Shown: positions 32,650 through 40,455 of the stretch, one piece after another | Layout of the letters: every line of letters starts with the position of its first letter | Numbering within the stretch: the first letter of the stretch is position 1 | Assembly (NCBI RefSeq): GCF_001641265.1 | Contig: NW_020167526.1 | Coordinates: 868,001-932,000 of the forward strand | Origin: Pseudogymnoascus destructans | Lineage: Eukaryota; Ascomycota; Leotiomycetes; Thelebolales; Thelebolaceae | Direction: 5' to 3' | Length of the DNA stretch: 64,000 nt | Translations under genes and position numbers: made by a program | The notes under the pieces: model-generated | The model's database searches: none | Seen by the model: only the letters and a program-made list of their open reading frames with translations | What the model was told of the DNA's origin: nothing

Positions 32650-32831
32650 TAACTACAAATATCAAGCCCGTAGAGCAATCTATGGGTGGGGTTGAGGAGC
32701 GACGGATCCGTGCGCCACGGATGTGTAGTGTTTGCAGGTCTCTTAACATACGGCCCGTACGTGCCTGGAACGAGTTATTTCTTCTTAGTTTAATTTAATA
32801 ATAATAATTTTAATTGGTTGTTGAATAATTG

Positions 32832-32902
32832 GTCTGTAAAGTGGTGGTTTTGGTGGGATGTGGACCGCCTACTTGTATGGACCGCTTACTTATCAATTAC
32901 GT
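32832..32902 (-). repeat. right terminal inverted repeat of element 1
   Basis: Partner of the 23426-23501 repeat, read on the minus strand from 32902 inward. It is directly followed by the TA duplication. Confidence 0.85.
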
Positions 32903-32908
32903 TAGTTA

Positions 32909-32985
32909 ACGTATTCCACCAGTAAGCCGGTAACACGCGTAAGCCGGTAATCGCGTCGAAAATCAACCCACAAACCATCCGTAAA
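32909..32985 (+). repeat. left terminal inverted repeat of element 4
   Basis: 77 bp. It contains a doubled internal motif, AGTAAGCCGGTAACAC then CGTAAGCCGGTAATCGC, spaced about 18 bp apart, probably two transposase-binding sites per end. Confidence 0.9.
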
Positions 32986-33032
32986 TTACAAAATGAATTG
33001 AATTGAATTGAATTGATTACTTTGGAATTGAA

Positions 33033-34709
33033 TTAATTACAATTAAGCTTCTGAGGGCATACTCGAGCATTATGCTCAAGTGATGAACATATACTGCACC
33101 TAGGGGGTGCGCGTATTCGTGGCTCTTGCAGAATGCTCGTTAGCTCCTCAACATGCTGAATATCAACCATTTGGGAGCGATTCAACCCTTCTTGAACTGT
33201 AAGAACTCCTCCTGTAGCTATATATGACCTCCGCTTTACTCTCTTCTTCTTCTGCCTCTCGTTTTCGGCCCGTAATTGGCGGTTCTCCTCCGTAAGAAGC
33301 ACAGCACTATGCATAGCCATTTGACAACCCTTGACTAGTTGATTAAGTGCAACCTCTGTAGGACTTGGTGGACTATGCGTACGACGTTGAATGTACTCCT
33401 TAATCGTTTGTGTTTGACGCTCAAGCTCTCGAATATTATGCGGAGTCTCAGGGTTCCAAGGAGAGCTTTGCGGATGGTTTATAGGTGGAGTTGGTGTCCG
33501 TAAAGTAATATGAAGCTTTTCAAGTACGTAACTTGGATTGTACGGAACAAGCCCAGCAGCCATGAAGCTATTTCGAATATTGTTTGTATTTAGAGCCTCT
33601 AGTCGAGTACTTAAATAAGCTCTAAGGAAGTCGGGCTTGTCGATATGGTTAAGACCATTACGCATAAGGTTTTCAATCTGCCGTCCGTAAATCCGTTTTA
33701 CAGCTGCAAAGCAACCAACATCTAAAGGCTGTAATAGGTGTGACGAATGCGGCGGCATACAAAGCGTAATAATTGAGTGTTCCTTGCAGAATAAGTCGAA
33801 TTCAGGAGTACTGTGGCTTCCATGACCATCTAGAATTAGGAGTCTGTATACTCCTTTCGTACGATCTCTTGTATGCTTCTCAAATACCTCCGTAAGCCAT
33901 GTAAAGCCAAGGGTATCGTTCGTCCAACCGTTTTCACTAACACCAATCATCCAATTCGGTGGAAGAGACTTAGTGTACCAAGTGGATTGATGAAGCTTCC
34001 CTTCGAATATCACCATTGGAGGCGTGCTCCAACCATCTGTGCAAATGCCCTCAATAACTGTTACCCACTCCCGATTCCCTGGCTGGAGAGTAACTGGCTT
34101 TCCAGCTCTTTCAGACCCGCAAACCACTCTTGCGGTTGTGATCACTCCCATCTGGAATCCCGTTTCATCGAAGTTATATATATCATCATCCGTAATCCCA
34201 TATTTCGCCCGTATATTCTCCACAAGTTGAAACCAGGCTCGAATGATAGTAGGATCTTCACATTTCGCTCGCTGATAGTCATATTTACGATTAAATCGTG
34301 ATTGTAAGGTTTCGTGACGTCGTACGAACTTATAGACCCAATTCTGGCCAACTGTAAGATCTTGATGGTCCGTAGCCGTTAAAGTCGAGCTCCGTTTGTC
34401 GCGTCTTTCAAGGAGTAAATTGGCCATTTGTCGTACGGTATTAACTCGAGGTGCTAGACCACACTCATCCATTGATAGGATCCAATTTATAAGGCTAGAT
34501 TCCTCAGTCTCTGTGAGTTTGCGGTGTACGGATCGTAACTCGGTCTTCGGAGCGCGACCGTGAAGACGATCGCTAGCAGTTGAATAAGGTACTCCGTACA
34601 CCTTCGTAGCGGCTCTAAGGCTCTTAAATTGGCCTTTACGGAAGGCTTGAATAGCTAGGAGTATTCTCCCTTCTTTTGAAGCTAACTGAGAGCTCTGATG
34701 TTGAGACAT
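33033..34709 (-). CDS. pogo/Fot1-family transposase with C-terminal zinc knuckle
   Basis: 558 residues, intact and intronless. An N-terminal Psq-type helix-turn-helix (AIQAFRKGQFKSLRAATKVY then YSTASDRLHG) is followed by a CENP-B/Tc5-type DNA-binding region (LTETEESSLINWILSMDECG ... VGQNWVYKFVRRH). The DDE_1 catalytic core has Asp in IYNFDETGFQMG, Asp in LLILDGHGSH and the third Asp in HLLQPLDVGCF, the DDxD arrangement of pogo elements. After a proline-rich linker and a basic RQKKKRVKRRSY stretch, the tail carries CSICSSLEHNARVC, a CX2CX4HX4C zinc knuckle usually seen in retroviral Gag proteins. It is the intact reference for the broken copy in element 1, although the two belong to different subfamilies by their repeats. 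Confidence 0.92.
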   Translation of the reverse strand: MSQHQSSQLASKEGRILLAIQAFRKGQFKSLRAATKVYGVPYSTASDRLHGRAPKTELRSVHRKLTETEESSLINWILSMDECGLAPRVNTVRQMANLLLERRDKRSSTLTATDHQDLTVGQNWVYKFVRRHETLQSRFNRKYDYQRAKCEDPTIIRAWFQLVENIRAKYGITDDDIYNFDETGFQMGVITTARVVCGSERAGKPVTLQPGNREWVTVIEGICTDGWSTPPMVIFEGKLHQSTWYTKSLPPNWMIGVSENGWTNDTLGFTWLTEVFEKHTRDRTKGVYRLLILDGHGSHSTPEFDLFCKEHSIITLCMPPHSSHLLQPLDVGCFAAVKRIYGRQIENLMRNGLNHIDKPDFLRAYLSTRLEALNTNNIRNSFMAAGLVPYNPSYVLEKLHITLRTPTPPINHPQSSPWNPETPHNIRELERQTQTIKEYIQRRTHSPPSPTEVALNQLVKGCQMAMHSAVLLTEENRQLRAENERQKKKRVKRRSYIATGGVLTVQEGLNRSQMVDIQHVEELTSILQEPRIRAPPRCSICSSLEHNARVCPQKLNCN

Positions 34710-34726
34710 ATTGTATAGTTTACAGG

Positions 34727-34803
34727 TTTACGGATGGTTTGTGGGTTGATTTTCGATGCGATTACCGGCTTACGGGTGTTACCGGCTTACTGGTGGAATA
34801 CGT
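34727..34803 (-). repeat. right terminal inverted repeat of element 4
   Basis: 77-bp partner of 32909-32985. Differs from it at two positions (repeat positions 29 and 47). Confidence 0.9.
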
Positions 34804-34805
34804 TA

Positions 34806-35156
34806 TTCGAATAGTCAAATATTACATAAGCATGATTATCACATGATGTTAGAATCACATGGCCTAAGTAATTATCTATAACATATTACATTATACCGAA
34901 CCCTTGCAGCTTTGATTGGCTACAAAATGGCAAAATTCGTGATTGGTTAATGTCTTTCTTAGGCCCACTTCTTACCTCTCTAGGCCTACGGTGCAGGGTT
35001 TTCTTCTACTCTCCGCTTTACCCCTTGGTTTTATGGGTTAAGCCAGCTGTCCGTAGCTTACCGTAAACGTTACCGTAACTATTCTAATATGGTTATACCC
35101 CCTAAATCTAGCCACAAATACATATTACTGTCCTTACTTTCGTGGTTTTATGTGAT
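34806..35156. other. flank between element 4 and the Helitron remnant
   Basis: AT-rich, no gene. It could include the 5' part of the Helitron, but the terminal TC of such elements is too short to place by eye. Confidence 0.35.
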
Positions 35157-36455
35157 ATGAGTTCATCGCCTCCAATTCGGTGTTCTCACTGTGGTACGTT
35201 CCGGGAGTCAACGCTCTTTCGGACGAATCGCCTTGGTCGCCGGTACGCAACCTGCTCTCTCTGCTCTAATTCTCGAACTTCTCGCCGTAGAGTCCAGCCA
35301 AATAGTAGGGCTTCACCACCTACAGTATAATTGCCCCTTATATTGTGTGGCTGCTAGCTTACTGCCCTTATATAGGTTCCTACGGACGCTCTGCCGCAAC
35401 GCCGCGGCCGCGGTCGTCCTCGACGGCAGCCTCCTACATCCCTACCAGCACGCCCTATTGCTCCACACGGTACGCAGTCTACGCCTACGGATGACCATAT
35501 TCCGCCTCGCCCTACTAAGCCACCTGGTTTCCTCTCTCAGTTCGTTACGGCTGCCGCGCACGACCTTGGCCAGCTTAACCATGAGTGTGAATACTGTACG
35601 GCGCTACACTGGGTCGAGGAGGCTACACAGGATAAACAGTACGAGAGCTGCTGTAAAAAGGGGGACGTTAACTTACCAGCCTTACGGAGGCCCCCCTTAT
35701 ATTTAAGAAAGCTGTTTACGGACCAAAATCCGCTTGGAAGAGGCTTCCGTAAGGAGATCCGTGAGTACAACAACGCCTTAGCTTTTACATCGGTTAGCTA
35801 CACTCGCGATTCGCGCATTCAGCAGAACGGTGGTATACAGAGCTTTCAAATCCATAGCGAGTTATTCCATTATCAGGGGCCGCTACAGCCAACGACCCAG
35901 GAAACGCCCGCTTTTGCTCAGCTCTTCTTCTACGACCCATCGTATGCAACAGAGGCCCGCTGTAAACAGCACCCGCAGCTTGATACTACGATCCTTATGC
36001 AGCTCCTACAGTTGCTTACCGACCATAATCCATTCATCGCGATCTATAAGACAGCTAGGGAGCACCTTGCGGCTGTTACGGACGCAAATACCCCTTTCCG
36101 CGTTATACTCAACCCGCAAATGAGGCTGATAGTTGAGAGCGGGGCTGATAAGCGCCATGAGAACCTACCAACCTGTGATGATATTGCGGCTATTATTCCA
36201 GATGAGCTAGGAGGAGCTGGACCGCGAGACTTGGTTTTAGCCCTCCGTAACACCCTAGGTGGGCGGCGCCAGTTATCAAGGGTTCATGTTACCCATGCTT
36301 CTTATATGCCTCTCCATTACGTCCTCCTATTTATATTTGGTGAATACGGGTGGCACTGGGTGTTACGATATCAAGTGCGCCTTGCAGCTCGAGTGGGGGT
36401 TCAGGGGTGTGGGGAGCTTTCCGGGGTTGGAGCGAAGTTTTCAGTTGTGGAGTGA
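35157..36455 (+). pseudogene. truncated Helitron replication initiator/helicase gene (N-terminal part)
   Basis: Two exons (35157-35324 and 35376-36455) join in phase. Exon 1 has a small zinc-binding-like module (CSHCGTFRESTLF ... RRYATCSLC). Exon 2 has the typical Helitron N-terminal region: ECEYCTALHWVEEA, ESCCKKGDVNLPALRRPPLY, REYNNALAFTSVSY, PAFAQLFFYDPSYA and the helitron-like domain ending in ASYMPLHYVLLFIFGEYGWH. After about position 36380 the similarity stops and the frame ends at 36455. The Rep HUH motifs and the Pif1-type helicase, about 1000 residues, are missing. The break coincides with the hairpin/LTR-like sequence at 36444, suggesting that a later insertion or recombination removed the rest. 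Confidence 0.82.
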
Positions 36456-36497
36456 ATTCTCAGAACTGGTCTCACTAAAGAGAATTCACTCCACAAC
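36444..36497. repeat. perfect 18-bp inverted repeat, possible start of a short LTR
   Basis: GTTGTGGAGTGAATTCTC (36444-36461) pairs exactly with 36480-36497 across an 18-nt loop. It is followed by a TATATATAG box (about 36510), a pyrimidine-rich stretch and CCCAACTGGCGCCC near 36592. That order would suit a roughly 130-bp LTR followed by a primer site, but I cannot prove it is one. Confidence 0.5.
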
Positions 36498-36618
36498 AAC
36501 ATAGCTATATATAGATCGAGCCACTGCTCGAGTGCTCCTCTTCTCTTTCCTTTCTTCTCTAGATTGAGTTTAATTCATAATACCCAACTGGCGCCCTATG
36601 CCTTGGTGAACTGTGACA

Positions 36619-36838
36619 GGTTGTAGAGATATGCTATGTGGTCATATCGGCCCAGTAACTAAGGAGCAATGACGTGTAATGAATCATAGAGGGTTGTAGC
36701 AATCGTTGAGTAGTATTGCTCTTGTTGTTGGTGTGACAAGCCAAAATATGTATAGTGACTTGTAGGTTTGAGGAGAAGATTTCTAAGTTTGCTCTTGAGT
36801 TTGATAGCAAACTGAGTGCAACGAATGTCAGTATGACA
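36619..36838 (+). repeat. rearranged fragment of the element 3 LTR, direct orientation
   Basis: Pieces of the 937-bp LTR appear out of order. A GAGATATGCTATGTGG segment is followed by AACTAAGGAGCAATGACGTG, then by the last 170 bp of the LTR ending in GTCAGTATGACA at 36838. It is more diverged than the two intact LTRs, so it is an older copy. Confidence 0.75.
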
Positions 36839-36849
36839 CCTTAGTTACT

Positions 36850-37501
36850 GGGCTAATACTACACATGACATATCTCTATCAACTGGAGGCCTAGGAACAT
36901 GAACGATAGCTCCAAAAGCTTCTACAACCATCTATGATTTAGTACACGTCATTGCTCCTTAGTTACCCACAAGATTGGTTAAGTTATGACATAATTTGTC
37001 TATAGGGGTACTCTGGCCTTGGACCTCCTTTCACTTCCTATAGGCTAGGAACCTAGCAGATGGTTCTATGGGATTCTCTTACGTCGACTACAGCTACCAA
37101 GCCTGGTTAGTCATGGAAAGTCTTGGAAAATAAGAGAACTACACTCCTTTAGCATAAATAGGATTGCCCTTTCCTGAAGAAAGGGCAAGCAGACAATACA
37201 GTAAATCGACTATCACATACTTCCACGTCTTTTCCAAGCTTCCAAGCATTGATCTTGTTACTCCTTGTTTCTGAAAAGTCAGTGAGGTGCTAACCTCTGA
37301 CTTATCCCCGAGTTCTCAGACTCAAACATTTGTTACAACTTGTCTAAACCACTCCACTACATCATACACCTGATTGCTGCATTGTGGAATAGTCTAAGCT
37401 ACGACCCTTTGGCTCTGTTTTCTAAGACAGTGTGTTGTCTTAGTAAAATCACCCCTTCCTTGGTTGGCTAGATTCTCACATCTGGTGCACCCACCATTAC
37501 A
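36850..37501 (-). repeat. element 3 LTR copy in inverted orientation
   Basis: Reads as the reverse complement of most of the LTR, from the GGCCAATACTACCACATGG region to the terminal TGTAATGGTGGGTGCACC at 37501. It is diverged at many positions and has small deletions. Together with 36619-36838 it forms a fold-back structure whose arms start CCCAGTAACTAAGG and CCTTAGTTACTGGG. Confidence 0.8.
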
Positions 37502-37541
37502 TACCACCACCAACAGTAGAGGAGTATCTTTGTTATAATAG

Positions 37542-38765
37542 CTAGCTACGATATATACTAATTACTTGCTCTACTTCGTTGATCCCATTGTGCTGTGAGC
37601 TCTCAACTGGGATGCTTCGCCGGATAGGCCCATGAAGCGCTTGCTCAAGTAACGATATCATCGTTGACTGGCCTTTTTTGATTTCTTCCTGGCCTTCCTG
37701 AAGCTCCCGGATCTGGTAATCAACTTGCTGAAATTGCAACTCAATACTACTCGTATTAAGTCCTCCGTTCTCACTTTCCTGCTGTCTATCCTGCCGGTCT
37801 ATATTACGTTGAGTATATCGGGCTTTTAAAAGCTCAACTAATGACTCAATACTAGTCGACGTCCGGTCTTCACCCTGTATATTCAAACGCTCGTCTAGGA
37901 TCATTTGATTATAGGAAGGGGAAGATATTCGCAGGCGCTTCTTGCGGCTTCTTCCTTGACTGACTGACTGGCCACGAGCGGAAGAAGTGCTTTGATAAAC
38001 TGGCGTTGAGGTTTCAAAAGGAGACAAGTTGATAGAGCTGATGTCCTCACAGTTATCACTTTGTAGCTCTTCGTCATCGTCTACGTCAAAGCCTGAGAGC
38101 TCCCGCGCTCTTTGGCCAATAGACTTATCACGACTTTTTGGAGGATTCCTCTGGTATTTCCTCTTTGCCGCAAGGGCTACAGAGAGTGAGTCCCGGATAT
38201 CCTGCGCCCGCTGTGACGAAGTGAGAACAGTATTTGCTGCCTCACTTCGCTCCTTATTAAGTCGCTCCTCCTCACCAACAACGTCAATCCAGTTATCAAT
38301 CTGGACAGTCAATTCGCTCTCGCTGTCTGGCTGACCAGTCCCAAGACTGTCAAGGTATGCCCTCCTCCTTTCAGTTTCCCGGCGTAATACTCGGTGAAGG
38401 CTCTTATGCTGCTTGCCGGTTTCCTTTGCAAAGTCCTCTTGAAGATGGGACCAAAACCCAGTCTTGCTACCTGGTCTATATGCTTCGGCATCTCGATTTG
38501 CAAGCCGGAATAGGACCAGCACTTCAGCCTTCGTCAAAGGGGCAATCTTAGTTGGAGAGCCTTGAGGATCGCAGCTTTCTATACGCTGCTGGGTTGAGAG
38601 CTGCGATACTTCTGGTGTTTCGGCTTCGATTTGCCCCTCAATCGTAGGCTGGATAGGCAGAGCAGGGCTTGCTCTGCCATCTTCTTCGAAGGTAGAGTAT
38701 TGGCGATGTCTTTGGGGTAAGGATTGGGGCTCATAAGCCAGGAATTCGAGCGGCTTCGAGGCCAT
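37542..38765 (-). CDS. orphan protein with SANT/Myb-like N-terminal region and C-terminal coiled coil
   Basis: About 407 residues from an ATG at 38765, intronless. Residues about 75-135 (TKAEVLVLFRLANRDAEAYR, then FWSHLQEDFAKETGKQHKSL, then HRVLRRETERRRAYLDSL) have the spaced aromatic/basic helices of a SANT or trihelix DNA-binding module. The middle is low-complexity with an RSRKKRLRI basic patch that could be a nuclear signal. The C-terminal part (QVDYQIRELQEGQEEIKKGQ) predicts a coiled coil. It lies between a broken LTR and a MITE and has no housekeeping neighbour, so it may be an accessory gene of a DNA transposon or a regulator captured by one. I do not recognise a named family. The frame is fully open, so it is recent or under selection. 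Confidence 0.6.
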   Translation of the reverse strand: MASKPLEFLAYEPQSLPQRHRQYSTFEEDGRASPALPIQPTIEGQIEAETPEVSQLSTQQRIESCDPQGSPTKIAPLTKAEVLVLFRLANRDAEAYRPGSKTGFWSHLQEDFAKETGKQHKSLHRVLRRETERRRAYLDSLGTGQPDSESELTVQIDNWIDVVGEEERLNKERSEAANTVLTSSQRAQDIRDSLSVALAAKRKYQRNPPKSRDKSIGQRARELSGFDVDDDEELQSDNCEDISSINLSPFETSTPVYQSTSSARGQSVSQGRSRKKRLRISSPSYNQMILDERLNIQGEDRTSTSIESLVELLKARYTQRNIDRQDRQQESENGGLNTSSIELQFQQVDYQIRELQEGQEEIKKGQSTMISLLEQALHGPIRRSIPVESSQHNGINEVEQVISIYRS

Positions 38766-39096
38766 TATCACTTATATAGAGTGACGTATGTAGATACTGC
38801 TATACTACTGTATTCGCCTTACAATTACATGACGTCTATCCAAGGTGATTACTAACTTATATTCTAACTACAATAGGAATCTGGCTGGCTGTTAGCCTTG
38901 AACAGATAACTGTCTGACGCTAACAGTCTTACTTCCTATTTAGGAAATAGTGGGGTTCACGGTGAGCAGGGTTTGTACAGGGTTTATACAGGGTTCCTGG
39001 TCAAATTTTCTACACTAACTACATACAGGACTGTCGAATGAGGTGTCTAACACCTGCTGAATCGCTCTAATAGTGTCTCTCTACTCTCTAGACTTA
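38766..39096. other. promoter side of the orphan gene
   Basis: 331 bp with no gene. A short doubled GGGTTTGTACAGGGTTTATACAGGG motif occurs near 38970-38990. Confidence 0.35.
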
Positions 39097-39315
39097 CTCG
39101 TACTTTGGGTCAATAATTGTTAACAGGGGATCCATGTACGTAGTTCCACCTCGTCGCTGTTTTAAAAAGTTGCGAGGAATAACAATCTATATAACGCGTC
39201 ACGTACGTACGAGTGGTAAAGCAGCATAACATTACTCGGGTTTTTATTGGACTATACTTCTACAAGGGGGAAGACGATCATTGCACGTTTAACAATTATT
39301 GACCCAAAGTACGAG
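39097..39315. mobile_element. 219-bp MITE-like element
   Basis: Perfect 27-bp terminal inverted repeats (39097-39123 and 39289-39315, beginning CTCGTACTTTGGGTCAATAA). TA duplications lie at 39095-39096 and 39316-39317. The interior is non-coding. Size, inverted repeats and TA target fit a Tc1/mariner-mobilised MITE. Its repeats do not match elements 1, 2 or 4, so its transposase source is not in this window. Confidence 0.85.
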
Positions 39316-39470
39316 TACTCCCAAGTACTGAACAAGCCACGCCGGCATGTGTGTCGCATGCACCATCGTGAAAAATGAATTGTTCATTGTTACACATATT
39401 GCATAACATCGGCGAGGACGGCATAACGAGTTATCCATCCCGTGACAGTTCCACCCCCTGAAGCCGTTTC

Positions 39471-39530
39471 ATGCCCGCCGACATGCCCGCCGACATGCCC
39501 GCCGACACACCCACCAACATGCCCGCCGAC
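39471..39530. repeat. 12-bp tandem repeat (ATGCCCGCCGAC)n spanning the start codon
   Basis: Five units: three exact copies, one diverged (ACACCCACCAAC) and one exact. In frame with the 2EXR gene. Confidence 0.9.
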
Positions 39531-40217
39531 TCTCCTCCGCAGTTCACGCTTTTCCCCCTCCTCCCGGCGGAACTCAGGGCCAAAATATGGCAAACTGCCC
39601 TTTTCGAGTGCAATTCCATCGTCGAGCTCAGCCTGCTCAACGGTGCGATTATCCCTAAATCGCGCCCTTCGATCGTCCTTCGCATCAATCAAGAATCAAG
39701 ACACGAGGCTTCTAGGGCCTATAGGGCCCTCTCAAACAGTATTTCCTTCCATAAAGATGGGCCGACGCAGAACCAACTGTATCTCTTGCCAGAACGAGAT
39801 ATCCTCTACTTCAGCAACGACCATCAGTTCGCGGCCCCATCTACCGTTCACTGCAAAATGGCTGGTATGGCGGGAACACTGTCGTTGCTTGCCGCATCTT
39901 TGTCCGAGATCGACAGGGCCAAAATCCAGACTCTAGCTATTGACATATACGAGTGGCCAGAGGTTGAGCACGTAAGGGGGGTTATGGAAGGACTCATTCC
40001 ATTTGAAGGGTTGAAGACACTAGTTGTAGTGATGAGGGATTCGCTGGAGAAGAAGTCCGACACCAGCGACAGGATATTTGTTAACTGGCCTTCGAGCCAG
40101 AGAAAGCCAGCCTACGACTTGCAGACGAAGCTATGGAAAATGTCTAGGAGCACATTACGATACCACCCGCAGTGGAAAGAACCTGTTGTAGAGTTGGTAT
40201 GCCTAGGAGGCGACTGA
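39471..40217 (+). CDS. 2EXR domain protein
   Basis: 248 residues, intronless. After a 20-residue repetitive N terminus, FTLFPLLPAELRAKIWQTAL and IVLRINQESRHEASRAYRAL match the 2EXR domain, an F-box-like family greatly expanded in filamentous ascomycetes with unknown biochemical role. The start codon lies in five tandem copies of a 12-bp unit, four of which encode MPAD and one TPTN. Initiation could therefore occur at any of four Met codons. The gene sits at the junction of the transposon island and the housekeeping arm. Confidence 0.72.
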   Translation: MPADMPADMPADTPTNMPADSPPQFTLFPLLPAELRAKIWQTALFECNSIVELSLLNGAIIPKSRPSIVLRINQESRHEASRAYRALSNSISFHKDGPTQNQLYLLPERDILYFSNDHQFAAPSTVHCKMAGMAGTLSLLAASLSEIDRAKIQTLAIDIYEWPEVEHVRGVMEGLIPFEGLKTLVVVMRDSLEKKSDTSDRIFVNWPSSQRKPAYDLQTKLWKMSRSTLRYHPQWKEPVVELVCLGGD

Positions 40218-40455
40218 TGGACACGGGATGAATTTTTTACTCCATATTCCTTAATAGCAAGCTTAAATAAATGTATTTTTTGGGTTTCAGGTACGAGACT
40301 CGGCTTTAAGACCAACCAAGCAAGGCGCCTCGGTAAACGCCGTTTGGCGCCACTGAGCCGTAGAGGACATGTTGGCGTCCCGCCACCGACGCGCCTGGGT
40401 TAAGCTTGATACAAGGAAAGGTGCACCCTCCTTCCATCATCACTACACTGTCAAG

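Larger units (their letters stand above)
23502..32798 (+). pseudogene. broken pogo-like transposase of element 1, interrupted by element 2
   Basis: The left part (23502-24546) aligns by eye to residues about 143-508 of the intact transposase at 33033-34709 (RKYD, IYNFDETGFQMGVI, QPGNREW, RLLILDGHGSH, HSSHLLQP). The N-terminal HTH half is missing. Near 23976 about 7 bases are lost after GACTTGTTTTGCAAG, shifting the frame inside the catalytic domain. At 24545 the Tc1-like element cuts the gene in a TA. The C-terminal tail resumes at 32650 and reads EERRIRAPRMCSVCRSL, matching the QEPRIRAPPRCSICSSL tail of the intact copy. The zinc-knuckle His and last Cys are gone here. It is clearly dead. Confidence 0.88.
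23426..32902 (+). mobile_element. element 1: deleted pogo/Fot1-like DNA transposon, host of nested insertions
   Basis: Outermost element of a three-level nest. Terminal inverted repeats of about 70 bp begin ACGTA(C/A)TTGATAAG at both ends and are flanked by TA target duplications (23424-23425 and 32903-32904). Without its inserts it is about 1.37 kb (23426-24546 plus 32650-32902). The coding strand is plus. It lacks the N-terminal half of the transposase, so it is a non-autonomous deletion derivative. Confidence 0.88.
32909..34803 (-). mobile_element. element 4: intact pogo/Fot1-like DNA transposon
   Basis: 1,895 bp with 77-bp terminal inverted repeats carrying two mismatches, flanked by TA (32907-32908 and 34804-34805). 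It starts ACGTATTCC, sharing the ACGTA tip with element 1, and begins only six bases after the last base of element 1. It contains one full-length transposase gene. Everything needed for autonomous transposition appears present. Confidence 0.92.

Noticed and set aside
35191..35706. 171-codon frame overlapping the Helitron gene
   Set aside because: Wrong frame: the Helitron signature motifs lie in the neighbouring frame once the 51-bp intron is removed.
23424..39317. Starship or other cargo-carrying giant element
   Set aside because: No DUF3435-type tyrosine recombinase or typical cargo gene is present; the region is explained by ordinary nested transposons.
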